From the NCBI RefSeq assembly GCF_047302425.1, contig NZ_CP154855.1, forward strand, positions 1,674,001 through 1,738,000: DNA of 64,000 nucleotides. The letters are read 5' to 3'. Positions 26,165 through 35,535 of this stretch are shown in pieces. The stretch comes from Oceanitalea sp047302425 (GTDB taxonomy: Bacteria > Actinomycetota > Actinomycetes > Actinomycetales > Actinomycetaceae). How positions within the stretch are numbered: position 1 is the first letter of the stretch; each line of letters starts with the position of its first letter. A program made the translations under genes and the position numbers. The notes below the pieces were generated by a model. The model did no database searches, was not told where the DNA came from, and saw only the letters and a list, made by a program, of their open reading frames with translations.

Positions 26165-29128
26165 ATGGCTGCCACGGAGAAGGGGCTCACGTTGACTGAT
26201 CACGACTGGGACGACTTCGTGCGTTGGGCGCGCACGGTCGCCGATGCTGTCGATCTGGATCGGGAGGAGCACGGCTACAAGCGAGCGATGGCGGCCAGGC
26301 TCGGAGCCGCGCGGAGGCTCTTCCTCGAGAACGATGAGGGATGGTACGAGTCGCTGCTCAGCGCGCTCCAGAGCACGAACCTCCTGCACTGGCGAACCGT
26401 CAGCCGCTTCAGGGAGGCAGCGAGCGAGCGGCCCGAGGCTCTCGCCGCGGCGATCGGCGTGCTGTGGGGCGACGTCGACGCCGGCGCCGACGATCTCGCT
26501 GCGTTTGAGGAGCCGATTCGTGAGGCAGTCGACTCGATCACCCCGGGCAACATCGTCGCTCTCGGTGCTCTGCTTCTCATGGCGCGTGACCCGGAGGCCT
26601 TCCCGCCCTACCGGACGACCCCCGTCGAGAAGTGGCGCAAGCTCGTCGGCCGCGAGTCGCTGGGCACCAGTCCCGTCGAGCGGTACCGGGAGCTCCTTGA
26701 GCTGACCGACGAGCTGCTCCAGCGGGCGCCCGGGGCGGGTATCGCGCTGAGCAGCCGACTGGAGGCTCAGGGTCTCGGCTGGAGCGTCGTCAAGTGGCCG
26801 GTGGCGGAACTGCCCATCCCGGAGGAGGACAAGCACGCCTTCGCACGATGGAGGGGCGACGCAGAGCCGGCGGGTGTGGTGCCGCGGGGCGAAGGTCCGG
26901 CACCGGCCATGGAAGCCGCGGCCTGGAAGGTCCTGGGTGCGGGCCTGCGCCGCGAGCCGTCCCCGGTCAGTGGCAGTGCATCGGTGTGGACGGCAGCCAC
27001 TGCAGCAGATCTGCGCGAGCGCATCTCTCACGACCCCGGCACCGGAGGCTTCTTCGACAAGCTCATGGTCCAGCTCGACGGCGCCTCGGACGACACTGTG
27101 CTGCTCGCGGCTGAGCTCGTCTACCTCCAGTGCGCCCCTCAGGCCGACCTGCGGGCGGACACCAAGATCGCCCGCGTCGAGCGGGTGCTCGCCGCTGCCG
27201 GTACCACCTACGCACTACCGGACGAGCTCTGCGTAGGCCTTGAGGCGAGGGGCGCGTTCGGCGGGGGACAGGGGTACAACGCACAGATCGCAAAGCACAT
27301 CGACTGGCTCACCAAGTTCATCCTCGAGTGGACGGACGCTGAGCCCACGGAGCGGCTTGCTGCGCTACGAACCCCGGACGCATTCGCAGCGATCGCCGCT
27401 CGCGTGGCATCTGACTCGGTCGTCTCGGTCGAGCACGCAATCAACTACCTTGCCTGGCCGGGCCACTTCTCCCCAGTGGTCGCCGCTTCCCATCGTCGGT
27501 TGATCCGCGACACGTTCGCCGGTGAGATCGGCGGGCCCTCGGGTAACCGTCCGCTCGACATCACCGTCGACCTGCGCCGGATCCGCCAGGCCCACGAGAA
27601 GGCCGCGCCCGGTTACCCCGAGTGGTACAACACGCCGTATGTCGAGGCGTGGCGCGCCACCGGGCCGCGCGCCTGGCTCGTGCGTCCCAGCTCCGGGCAG
27701 ACCGCACTCGTGACGCAGTGGCTCACGAACGGCTTCGTGTCCGTCAAGGCGGAGCATCTCCGCGGCGTCGAGGCGAGGGCATCACGGCAGGCCGTGCAGG
27801 TCGCCGTCGAGGAGGGCTACCAGCACCTCGACTACGCCCAGCGCGAGACGCTCGTCGCGGAGTACCTGGCATTCCTCAGCAAGATGCGGCCCGAGGACAT
27901 CGTCGCCACCGTCGCGGACGGACACCTGTATGCCGGCGTCGTTGCCGGTGAGCCGACCTTCGTCGACGACCCGACGAGCCGCCTCCGACGGGAGGTGGAG
28001 TGGGCCGGCGCCCTGGTTGACACTGACGAGCTCTCGCCGCCACTGTCGAGTCTCCTCGACAAGGACGGTTCGGTCGTCGACATCACCTCGGCTCTCGGTG
28101 TCCTCGAGGACTACCTGGCGGCCGGTGGGACCGAGCACTCGAAGGTCACTCCGGACGTCCGCGCCTCCGTCCCTGACCTGCCGGCCGTGACCGACGATGT
28201 CGCGGGTGGGTTGCACATGGAGCGCGACAAGTTGCAGGAGATCGTCGATCTCCTGCAGGCTCGCCAGCAGATCGTCTTCTACGGTCCTCCCGGCACCGGG
28301 AAGACCTACGTCGCCCAGCAGCTGGCTCGTCACCTCGTCGGTCCCGACGACCCGAGCCGGGCGCGGATCGTCCAGTTCCACCCCTCCTACGCCTACGAGG
28401 ACTTCTTCGAGGGCTACCGCCCTGACGTCACGCCCGCCGGTGTGGCGACCTTCGCGCTGCGACCTGGACCGCTGCGACAGCTGGCGAGCGAAGCGTCGCG
28501 TCCGGAGAACCAGGGTGTCCCGTTCGTGCTCATCATCGACGAGATGAATCGGGCGAACCTGGCCAAGGTCTTCGGCGAGCTGTACTTCCTGCTCGAGTAC
28601 CGCAACGAGTCGATCAGGCTGCAGTACAACCCGACCGAGGCCTTCAGCCTCCCGCCGAACCTCTTCATCATCGGGACGATGAACACCGCCGACAGATCCA
28701 TCGCCATGGTCGACGCGGCCATTCGACGACGGTTCGCGTTCGTCGAGATGCACCCCGGTGAGCCTCCCGTACGCGGCGTGCTCGACCGCTACATCACCGC
28801 AAACGATCTCGACGACGAACGCGCTGTGCTCCTGAACGAGCTCAACGCTGCCATCGGAGCGGAGGACCGTGACCTGCAGATCGGGCCCTCCTACCTGATG
28901 CGCAGGGACGTCTCCATGCCCGGCGGGCTCGAACGCGTCTGGAAGTACGACCTCCTGCCGCTGCTCGAGGAGCACTACTACGGACGGTTGGAGCGCGCGG
29001 AGGTGCACGAACGCTTCGGACTCGATGCGCTCCGCCGTCGGACGTCGCCGAGCCGGTACACGGACCACGTCGGAGCCGGTTCCGAAGGCGCTGACGGCGA
29101 GGGAACCGTGCACCCGGAGAGCTCATGA
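26165..29128 (+). CDS. mcrB: McrB-like AAA+ GTPase subunit of type IV restriction system
   Basis: The 987-residue protein has a C-terminal McrB AAA+ motor: Walker A FYGPPGTGKT (residues 705-714), Walker B FVLIIDEMNRAN (about 789-800) and the family signature GTMNTADRS (around 837-845). E. coli McrB is 459 residues; here about 690 residues of unrecognised helical sequence precede the motor and presumably recognise modified DNA or another trigger. The next gene, mcrC, overlaps by 4 bp (ATGA). The complex would cleave modified foreign DNA using GTP. The ATG at 26165 is chosen because the preceding frame overlaps the divergent small gene; its RBS is weak, so the start is uncertain. Confidence 0.88.
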   Translation: MAATEKGLTLTDHDWDDFVRWARTVADAVDLDREEHGYKRAMAARLGAARRLFLENDEGWYESLLSALQSTNLLHWRTVSRFREAASERPEALAAAIGVLWGDVDAGADDLAAFEEPIREAVDSITPGNIVALGALLLMARDPEAFPPYRTTPVEKWRKLVGRESLGTSPVERYRELLELTDELLQRAPGAGIALSSRLEAQGLGWSVVKWPVAELPIPEEDKHAFARWRGDAEPAGVVPRGEGPAPAMEAAAWKVLGAGLRREPSPVSGSASVWTAATAADLRERISHDPGTGGFFDKLMVQLDGASDDTVLLAAELVYLQCAPQADLRADTKIARVERVLAAAGTTYALPDELCVGLEARGAFGGGQGYNAQIAKHIDWLTKFILEWTDAEPTERLAALRTPDAFAAIAARVASDSVVSVEHAINYLAWPGHFSPVVAASHRRLIRDTFAGEIGGPSGNRPLDITVDLRRIRQAHEKAAPGYPEWYNTPYVEAWRATGPRAWLVRPSSGQTALVTQWLTNGFVSVKAEHLRGVEARASRQAVQVAVEEGYQHLDYAQRETLVAEYLAFLSKMRPEDIVATVADGHLYAGVVAGEPTFVDDPTSRLRREVEWAGALVDTDELSPPLSSLLDKDGSVVDITSALGVLEDYLAAGGTEHSKVTPDVRASVPDLPAVTDDVAGGLHMERDKLQEIVDLLQARQQIVFYGPPGTGKTYVAQQLARHLVGPDDPSRARIVQFHPSYAYEDFFEGYRPDVTPAGVATFALRPGPLRQLASEASRPENQGVPFVLIIDEMNRANLAKVFGELYFLLEYRNESIRLQYNPTEAFSLPPNLFIIGTMNTADRSIAMVDAAIRRRFAFVEMHPGEPPVRGVLDRYITANDLDDERAVLLNELNAAIGAEDRDLQIGPSYLMRRDVSMPGGLERVWKYDLLPLLEEHYYGRLERAEVHERFGLDALRRRTSPSRYTDHVGAGSEGADGEGTVHPESS

Positions 29129-30351
29129 CGGCTGAGGTCACGCTCGACGAGCTGGAGCGTGACGGCGTCGTCGTCCATCTCGATGACGAGCGCGCGGCGG
29201 CTCTGTCTGCCACCGGTCTGGTGGAGGTGAGGCCACAGGGCCACGGCCGCTGGGCCCTCGTGCCACGCGGCTTCGTCGGAGCCGTCCGTACGGGTGACCT
29301 CCAGGTCCAGGTCAATCCCAAGGAACGGGTGGGGCTCTCTCGTCTCCTGTTCATGCTGGGGTACGCCCGGGACCCCGGCTTCCGGCCTCAGGACGTGGAG
29401 GCCGTGGAGCGCGCCGACCTGTGGGCGGCGCTCGCGGAGTCGCTCGTGCGGGTGGTCGAACGGGCCCTCGCGGGGGGAGTGCTCCAGGGGTACCGCACCG
29501 TCGACGACGCGCTCCGCACCGTCCGCGGGCGTATCCGTATCGGGGACCAGCTGCGCGTCCGCCCGGGACACATGCTGCCGCTCGAGGTCAGCTACGACGA
29601 GTTCACGGTGGACACCCCTGAGAACAGCATCCTGCGGTCCGCGCTGCGGCGCATGTCCGCCGTGCCTCGTGTCCCGCGGGCGCTGGCCGCGCGTCTTCGA
29701 CATCTCGATGCGCGGCTCGAGGGCGTCCGGGTACTCCCGCGAGGCGGTCAGCTCCCACGGTGGACCCCGACACGGCTGAACCGGCACTACCAGCCGGCGC
29801 TCCGGCTCGCCGAGCTCGTCCTGCGCAACGCCTCGACGGAGCCGGGAGCGGGCGGGATGGTCGTCGCGTCCTTCGTCGTGCCGATGTGGAAGGTCTTCGA
29901 GGACTTCGTCACCACCGCCCTGCAGGAAGCCCTATTGGCACATCCGGGACGCACGGTCGCGCAGTACCCGGATTGGCTTGATGAGCCGGCTCCCGGCCAC
30001 TGGCGCGGTGCAGTGCGGATGGACGTCGACATCGTCCACCTGGACGCCACCGGCACACCACGAATCGTCTTCGACGCCAAGTACAAGGCCGCAGGAGGAA
30101 GCGGTCAGTACCCCAACGCCGACCACTACCAGATGCTCGCCTACTGCACGGCCCTGCGGGTGCCGGTGGCCTGGCTGGTGTACGCGCAGGGCTCCACCGA
30201 GCCGGCGGTCCGGAGGATCAGGAACACCGACGTCAGTGTGGTGGAGTACGCGCTCGACCTCTCGGTGCCGCCTCGCGCACTGCTCGAGCAGGTCCACCGG
30301 TTGGCAGACGCGGCCGTGAGGACCTCGGTGCGCGAGCCGCTCGCGCTGTGA
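29125..30351 (+). CDS. mcrC: McrC-like nuclease subunit of type IV restriction system
   Basis: The 408-residue protein has the McrC N-terminal region (LVPRGFVGAVRTGDLQVQVNPK, LLFMLGYARD) that stimulates McrB, and a C-terminal PD-(D/E)xK nuclease: MDVDIVHLD, then the core FDAKYK with D317 and K319, and HYQMLAYCTAL. It would supply the cut in both strands once McrB translocates. Start and mcrB stop overlap as ATGA, showing translational coupling. Confidence 0.92.
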   Translation: MTAEVTLDELERDGVVVHLDDERAAALSATGLVEVRPQGHGRWALVPRGFVGAVRTGDLQVQVNPKERVGLSRLLFMLGYARDPGFRPQDVEAVERADLWAALAESLVRVVERALAGGVLQGYRTVDDALRTVRGRIRIGDQLRVRPGHMLPLEVSYDEFTVDTPENSILRSALRRMSAVPRVPRALAARLRHLDARLEGVRVLPRGGQLPRWTPTRLNRHYQPALRLAELVLRNASTEPGAGGMVVASFVVPMWKVFEDFVTTALQEALLAHPGRTVAQYPDWLDEPAPGHWRGAVRMDVDIVHLDATGTPRIVFDAKYKAAGGSGQYPNADHYQMLAYCTALRVPVAWLVYAQGSTEPAVRRIRNTDVSVVEYALDLSVPPRALLEQVHRLADAAVRTSVREPLAL

Positions 30352-30377
30352 GGCACACGGGCGACACCTGTCGGATC

Positions 30378-30393
30378 GTTACCGTTCTGTAAC
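30378..30393. promoter_or_regulatory. GTTAC-N6-GTAAC inverted repeat upstream of S8 protease
   Basis: GTTAC at 30378-30382 and GTAAC at 30389-30393 form an inverted repeat about 105 bp before the protease start. Its position suits an operator. GTTAC/GTAAC-type sites are bound by some actinobacterial response regulators, but the factor here is not identified. Confidence 0.4.
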
Positions 30394-30495
30394 CGAGCGT
30401 TGGCTCGGGGAAGCGCGGATGTAACACAGGTCACTTACGGTGCTCTGTGGGGGGTCACACCGACACCCCCACGTCCACTCCAACGGGGGATACCT

Positions 30496-33400
30496 GTGAC
30501 ACCACCTGTCAGTACCACCAGCGGATCGCACCGTCGCATCCGTTCCGGCCTCAGCATCGGTGCCGCCGCCGCGCTGCTGGTCACTCTCGTCCCGGCGGCC
30601 TCGGCGGACGACGCCGACGCAACCACGGCCGCTGCCGCGCAGGGCACCGAGGAGCTCTCCTCGCCCACGGGCGCCTATTTCATTGAGTTCGCCCCGGAGC
30701 CCACCACCCAGGGCGGCAGCACCGCGAGCATCCAGCGCGCCCAGCGCAGCTTCGTCGCCGAGGCGGAGTCTGCGGGCGTCGACCTTGAGGTGCGCCACGA
30801 GTTCAGCACGCTGTGGAACGGCATCTCGGCCGACCTGGACGACGACGCCGCCGAGCTCGTCGCCGACCTGCCGCAGGTCGAGGCGATCTACCCGGTCCTC
30901 CAGGTGCAGGCGCCGGTGCAGCCAGGGTCCGAGCCTGACCTCCTCAGCGCCCTGTCGATGACGGGCGCCGACATCGCCCAGAGCGAGCTCGGCTTCGACG
31001 GCGAGGGCATCCGCATCGGCATCATCGACACGGGCGTCGACTACGACCACCCCGACTTCGGCGGGACCGGCGTCGACGGCGAGACCACGTTCCCGAACGA
31101 CAAGGTCGTCGCCGGCTTCGACTTCGTCGGCGACGACTACAACTCCGACCCCGAGAGCCCGAACTATCAGCCCGTCCCCATGCCCGACGACGACCCTGAC
31201 GACTGCCAGGGCCACGGCACGCACGTGGCCGGCATCGTCGGCGCCGACGGCGACGTCGCCAACGGCGGCGTGCGCGGCGTGGCCCCGGGCGTCGAGCTCG
31301 GCGCCTACCGCGTCTTCGGCTGCGACGGCTCCACCGAGGCGGACATCATGGTCGCCGCCATGGAGATGGCGCTGGCGGACGACATGGACGTCGTCAACCA
31401 GAGCATCGGCTCGGCCTTCGCCACGTGGCCGCAGTACCCGACGGCGGTGGCGAGCGACAACCTCGTCGACGCCGGCGTCGTCATGGTCGCGTCCATCGGC
31501 AACAGCGGCGCCTCGGGCACCTGGTCCGCCGGCGCACCGGGCGTGGGGGAGGACGTCATCGGCGTCGCCTCCTTCGACAACGTCGCGGTGACCGCCTCCG
31601 TCCTCGAGATCGACGGCGAGGAGCACTCGTACATGCCGGCCGGCGGGTCCGTGGAGCCGCCCACCGAGGGCTCCCTGCCACTCGCGCGGCTCGGTGACCC
31701 GGGCACACCGGCGGCACGCGCCTGCCCGGAGATCACCACCGACCTCACCGGTCAGGCCGTGCTCATCGAGCGCGGGGCCGACCCGAACGACGCCGGTTGT
31801 GACGCGAGCTTCTACGCGAAGGCGTTGAAGGCGCAGAAGGCCGGTGCGGCAGCCGTCGTCATCTACAACAACGTCCCCGGTGTGCTCAACCCGTCCGTTG
31901 CGGGCGCGGAGGCCATCACCATCCCGGTCGTCGGCATCTCGATGCAGTCCGGGATGGCGGCCGACGCCGCCGTCCTCGACGGTGGGGCGACGCTCACCTG
32001 GACCGACGTCGTCGGCACCGTGCCCAACCCGACGGGCGGGATCATCTCGAGCTTCAGCTCGTACGGACTCACCGCGGACCTGACCCTCAAGCCGGACCTC
32101 GGCGCACCGGGTGGCAGCATCTACTCCACCTACCCGCTGGAGGCGGGGGAGTACGCGACGCTCTCGGGCACCTCGATGTCCGCCCCGCACGTCGCGGGGG
32201 CCGTGGCGCTCCTGCTGGAGGCGCGTCCCGACACGGAGGCGCACGACGTGCGCGACCTGCTGCTCAACTCGGCCGACCCGGCCGCCCTGAACACCGACCC
32301 GACGACGGCGCTCCTCGAGCCGGTCCACCGTCAGGGCGCGGGCATGCTCGACATCGACGACACGATCGAGTCGACCGCCACGGTGACCCCGGGCAAGCTC
32401 TCGCTCGGTGAGTCCGAGCAGGGTGTGTCCACCACGACCCTCACGGTCACCAACAGCACCGATGCGGACGTCACCTACACGTTGTCTTCGCTCGACGCTG
32501 CCGCGACGGCCGGGAACCCGGACGCGCCGACGGTCATCAAGGACGCGACCGCTGACGTCGTCATGCCCGACCAGCTCGTCGTCCCGGCAGGCGGGCAGGC
32601 CCAGTTCGAGGTGGCGATCAGCCCGAGCGGCGATCTGGAGCAGGCGCAGTACGGCGGCTACATCGTGCTGACCCCGGAGGACGGCGAGCCGCTGAGCGTG
32701 CCCTTCGCCGGCTTCGCGGGCGACTACCAGGCGCTGCCGCTGCTGGAGAACCTGACCAACGCCGACGGCGACACGCTCCTCGACCTGCCCGCTCTCGGCA
32801 AGATCGCCGGGTGCGACCGGTTCATCGGCATCGACTGCGCCGCGGGTGGGTCCTGGAGCCTCCCCGCCGGCCAGACGAGCTTCAGCATGGAAGGCGGCGA
32901 CGTGCCCACGGTGCTCATCCACATGGAGCACCCGGCAGAGTCGCTGACCTTCTCGATCTACCGCCCGATGCCCGAGGGGGCGAGTGCGCAGGCGATCGAG
33001 GGCCAGGCCGTCGCGCGTTACGAACAGCACATCGGTCGCGACTCGAGCGCTTTCACCGCGTGGACCTGGGACGGGATGCGCTCCACGCAGGGCGGCGGCC
33101 GCACCGCCGTGCCGGACGGGCACTACATCCTCCAGGTCGAGGCGCTCAGCGCGCTCGGCGACCCGGACAACGAGGCCCACGTGGAGACGTGGTCCACGCA
33201 GGCGTTCGTCATCGACCGCGACGGCGACGGCGTCCCGCCGCTGGAGCCGGAGGAGCCCGCGGAGCCGGGACCGGGGCCGCAGCCGCAGCCGCCGGCCCAG
33301 CAGTACGGCTTCTTCCTCAACGACGGCTGGGACGCGCAGGCGGACCACGTCTTCGCCTACGGCCGCTTCACCGACGAGGTCCTCATCGGTGACTGGAACG

Positions 33401-33981
33401 GCGACGGCACCGACTCGATCACGGTGCGCCGCGGGAACCAGTTCTTCGTCAGCAACGCCCCGCGGGGCGGGCAGGCGGAGCGCGTCTTCACCTACGGGCG
33501 CCCCGGCGACGTCGTCCTCGTGGGCGACTGGGACGGCGACGGCACGGACACCCTCGCGGTGCGCCGCGGCTCGGCGTACCACGTGAAGAACTCCCTGGCC
33601 GGTGGCCGGGCGGACCGCGTCATCGCCTACGGGCGTGCGGACGACGCCGTCATGGTCGGTGACTGGGACGGCAACGGCACCGACACCCTGGCGGTGCGCC
33701 GCGGTTCCACCTACTACGTGAAGAACACGATCAGTGGTGGGAACGCTGACCGCACCTTCGCCTACGGCCGCCCGGCGGACATCACGCTGGCCGGTGACTG
33801 GGACGGCAACGGCACCGACACCTTCGCGGTCCGTCGCGGGAACCAGTACTTCGTCAAGAACTCCCTCGCCGGTGGGCAGGCGGACTTCTCCGTCGCCTAC
33901 GGACGGGCGGGCGACGAGGTCTTCGTCGGCGACTGGGACGGTGACGGCACCGACACCCTCGGAGTGCGCCGCACGCCGTGA
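30496..33981 (+). CDS. Secreted S8 (subtilase) protease with PA domain and C-terminal FG-GAP/VCBS-like repeats
   Basis: The 1161-residue protein has a signal peptide (RIRSGLSIGAAAALLVTLVP), an I9-like propeptide (AYFIEFAPEP...), and the subtilase triad: D178 (IGIIDTGVDYDHPDF), H240 (GHGTHVAGIVG) and S560 (LSGTSMSAPHVAG). The 320-residue gap between His and Ser holds a PA domain (residues about 410-500, AGAAAVVIYNN). An Fn3-like domain follows, then a Pro-rich hinge and, from residue 937, five 45-residue repeats of the type AYGR..D.VLVGDWDGDGTDT (calcium-binding DxDGDG-like). These repeats are common in actinobacterial secreted hydrolases. The GTG at 30496 has GGGGGA upstream. Confidence 0.92.
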   Translation: MTPPVSTTSGSHRRIRSGLSIGAAAALLVTLVPAASADDADATTAAAAQGTEELSSPTGAYFIEFAPEPTTQGGSTASIQRAQRSFVAEAESAGVDLEVRHEFSTLWNGISADLDDDAAELVADLPQVEAIYPVLQVQAPVQPGSEPDLLSALSMTGADIAQSELGFDGEGIRIGIIDTGVDYDHPDFGGTGVDGETTFPNDKVVAGFDFVGDDYNSDPESPNYQPVPMPDDDPDDCQGHGTHVAGIVGADGDVANGGVRGVAPGVELGAYRVFGCDGSTEADIMVAAMEMALADDMDVVNQSIGSAFATWPQYPTAVASDNLVDAGVVMVASIGNSGASGTWSAGAPGVGEDVIGVASFDNVAVTASVLEIDGEEHSYMPAGGSVEPPTEGSLPLARLGDPGTPAARACPEITTDLTGQAVLIERGADPNDAGCDASFYAKALKAQKAGAAAVVIYNNVPGVLNPSVAGAEAITIPVVGISMQSGMAADAAVLDGGATLTWTDVVGTVPNPTGGIISSFSSYGLTADLTLKPDLGAPGGSIYSTYPLEAGEYATLSGTSMSAPHVAGAVALLLEARPDTEAHDVRDLLLNSADPAALNTDPTTALLEPVHRQGAGMLDIDDTIESTATVTPGKLSLGESEQGVSTTTLTVTNSTDADVTYTLSSLDAAATAGNPDAPTVIKDATADVVMPDQLVVPAGGQAQFEVAISPSGDLEQAQYGGYIVLTPEDGEPLSVPFAGFAGDYQALPLLENLTNADGDTLLDLPALGKIAGCDRFIGIDCAAGGSWSLPAGQTSFSMEGGDVPTVLIHMEHPAESLTFSIYRPMPEGASAQAIEGQAVARYEQHIGRDSSAFTAWTWDGMRSTQGGGRTAVPDGHYILQVEALSALGDPDNEAHVETWSTQAFVIDRDGDGVPPLEPEEPAEPGPGPQPQPPAQQYGFFLNDGWDAQADHVFAYGRFTDEVLIGDWNGDGTDSITVRRGNQFFVSNAPRGGQAERVFTYGRPGDVVLVGDWDGDGTDTLAVRRGSAYHVKNSLAGGRADRVIAYGRADDAVMVGDWDGNGTDTLAVRRGSTYYVKNTISGGNADRTFAYGRPADITLAGDWDGNGTDTFAVRRGNQYFVKNSLAGGQADFSVAYGRAGDEVFVGDWDGDGTDTLGVRRTP

Positions 33982-34012
33982 CGACGGCAGAGCCGAACTG
34001 ATCGGCTGAACG

Positions 34013-34051
34013 GCACGATGCCCCGCACCACCACGGTGCGGGGCATCGTGC
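34013..34051 (+). terminator. Strong hairpin after S8 protease
   Basis: A perfect 17-bp inverted repeat (GCACGATGCCCCGCACC / complement) with the 5-nt loop ACCAC follows the protease gene by 31 bp and precedes the promoter of the next operon. Confidence 0.75.
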
Positions 34052-34062
34052 GTTGAACTCGC

Positions 34063-34091
34063 TTGACTTCGTCGCGATCCGACGGCATTCT
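34063..34091 (+). promoter_or_regulatory. Promoter of difructose-anhydride operon
   Basis: TTGACT at 34063-34068 and CATTCT at 34086-34091 are spaced by 17 bp, a plausible sigma-70-type promoter. It sits immediately before the LacI-type double operator, so repressor binding would block early transcription. Confidence 0.6.
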
Positions 34092-34122
34092 TGCCAAAAC
34101 GTTCAGCCCGAACGTTTTGGCA
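34092..34122. promoter_or_regulatory. Double LacI-family operator
   Basis: TGCCAAAACGTTC (34092-34104) and its exact inverse GAACGTTTTGGCA (34110-34122) flank 5 bp. Each arm contains a CG-centred AACGTT palindrome as in LacI/CcpA-family operators, so two adjacent sites are likely. The operon encodes its own LacI regulator at 38687-39730. Confidence 0.75.
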
Positions 34123-34156
34123 CCTCCACTCAGTGACACTAGAAGGAGAACCGGCG

Positions 34157-35449
34157 ATGATGCCAAGGCAGCGAAGGAACATCCACGTTGTACTCCCGGC
34201 GGCGGCCGTCACGCTCGCGCTCGGCGTGAGCGGGTGCGGCGCGGGTGACCCCTCCGCCTCTTCCGGTGAGGGACTGACCGTCCTTGTCGAAGGTGGTGGG
34301 CGAGCCGTCCTCACTCCGATAGCGGAGGAGTTCGAGGCCGAGACCGGTACCGCCGTGACGTTCGTGGAGCTGCCCTACGACTCGGTCTTCGACCGACTCA
34401 ACACGGAGCTCTCGGGCGGCAACGTCAGCTTTGACGTCGCTGCGCTGGACGCCATCTGGCTCAGTGCGTTCGGTCCAGGCATGGAACCGCTCGACGACAT
34501 GTTCACGGATGCGGTGACCGACGACCTCTTCCCCTCCCTGGTGGAAGAGGCACAGGTAGACGACCACTTCGTCGGCATGCCGGCGTGGACGAACGCCGAG
34601 ATCCTCTACTACCGCACCGACCTCTTCGACGACCCGGACCAGCAGGCGGCCTTCAACGCCGAGTACGGCCGTGAGCTGGCACCGCCCACCACCTGGGAGG
34701 AGTACCTGGAGGTCGCCGAGTTCTTCACGCAGGACACCGACGGTGATGGCACCATCGACCTGTACGGTGCCGACGTCAAGGGTGCGGTGGAGACCGACTG
34801 GCTGGCCCTCGTCCTCCAGGCAGGTGCCGAGAACATGGTGCTCGACGAGGACGGCAACGTCATCGTCAACGATGCCGACCACAAGGCTGCGCTCGACGCC
34901 TACATCGCCCCGATCGAGGCAGGCGTCGCGCCGGGCGGTGCCTCGCAGGTCGACTGGGCGGCGGCACAGAACTACTTCAACCAGGGCCAGCTCGCCATGA
35001 CCCGGTTCTGGGCGCACGCATACGCACAGATCCCGGAGGACTCGCCCGTGGCCGGCAACGTCGGTGTGACCACCATGCCAGCCGGGCCGGGAGGCGAAGC
35101 GGCGATCCCGGGTGCGTGGTACCTGTCCGTGCCGGAGGCAACGGCGAACATCGAGCAGGCCATGGAGTTCGTCCAGTTCGTGTACGACCACAACGAACTC
35201 GGCCTGGACACCGACCTCGGCCTGGCCGCCACCGTCTCCGCGCTCGAGTCCAGCGACCGTCCGAACCTCGATGCGCTGGTCGCCGCGCTCGACGCGCCCG
35301 GAACCACCCCGCGGCCGGCCACGGACCGTTGGCAGGAGATCGTCGACGCCGTCCTCATCCCGATGCTCCAGGAAGCAACGGCGGGGAACGCCGACACCCA
35401 GGCGCTGCTCGACCGCGCCGCGGAGCAGATCGAGGCCATCGTCGGCTGA
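34157..35449 (+). CDS. Oligosaccharide-binding lipoprotein of the difructose-anhydride operon
   Basis: The 430-residue product has a lipoprotein signal (AVTLALGVSGCGAG, lipidated Cys about residue 27) and a family 1 solute-binding fold: LTVLVEGGGRAVLTPIAEEF, TGTAVTFVELPYDSVFD, WTNAEILYYRTDLFDD, and AQNYFNQGQLAMTRFWAHAY. As first gene of an operon with a GH91 enzyme, a GH32 enzyme and fructokinase, its inferred ligand is a difructose anhydride or a short inulin oligosaccharide. AAGGAG precedes the ATG; a second ATG immediately follows (34160). Confidence 0.88.
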   Translation: MMPRQRRNIHVVLPAAAVTLALGVSGCGAGDPSASSGEGLTVLVEGGGRAVLTPIAEEFEAETGTAVTFVELPYDSVFDRLNTELSGGNVSFDVAALDAIWLSAFGPGMEPLDDMFTDAVTDDLFPSLVEEAQVDDHFVGMPAWTNAEILYYRTDLFDDPDQQAAFNAEYGRELAPPTTWEEYLEVAEFFTQDTDGDGTIDLYGADVKGAVETDWLALVLQAGAENMVLDEDGNVIVNDADHKAALDAYIAPIEAGVAPGGASQVDWAAAQNYFNQGQLAMTRFWAHAYAQIPEDSPVAGNVGVTTMPAGPGGEAAIPGAWYLSVPEATANIEQAMEFVQFVYDHNELGLDTDLGLAATVSALESSDRPNLDALVAALDAPGTTPRPATDRWQEIVDAVLIPMLQEATAGNADTQALLDRAAEQIEAIVG

Positions 35450-35455
35450 GGGCTC

Positions 35456-35499
35456 GCCTGCTGGAGGGTGCGGGTGGTAACCCCCGGTCTCCAGCAGGC
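35456..35499 (+). other. Intercistronic stem-loop after binding-protein gene
   Basis: GCCTGCTGGAG and CTCCAGCAGGC form a perfect 11-bp outer stem around a GGGT...ACCCCC inner pairing, between the binding-protein and permease genes. Such structures usually stabilise the upstream mRNA segment or attenuate read-through so that binding protein is made in excess. Confidence 0.6.
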
Positions 35500-35535
35500 T
35501 CCCGGCCTCGACGGCCATCACGGAAAGGTCCCACT

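Noticed and set aside
30379..34314. Very long open frame on the minus strand opposite the S8 protease
   Set aside because: It is the antisense frame of a GC-rich gene with a full protease triad and signal peptide on the plus strand; its translation is low-complexity Arg/Gly/Asp/Val with no motif.
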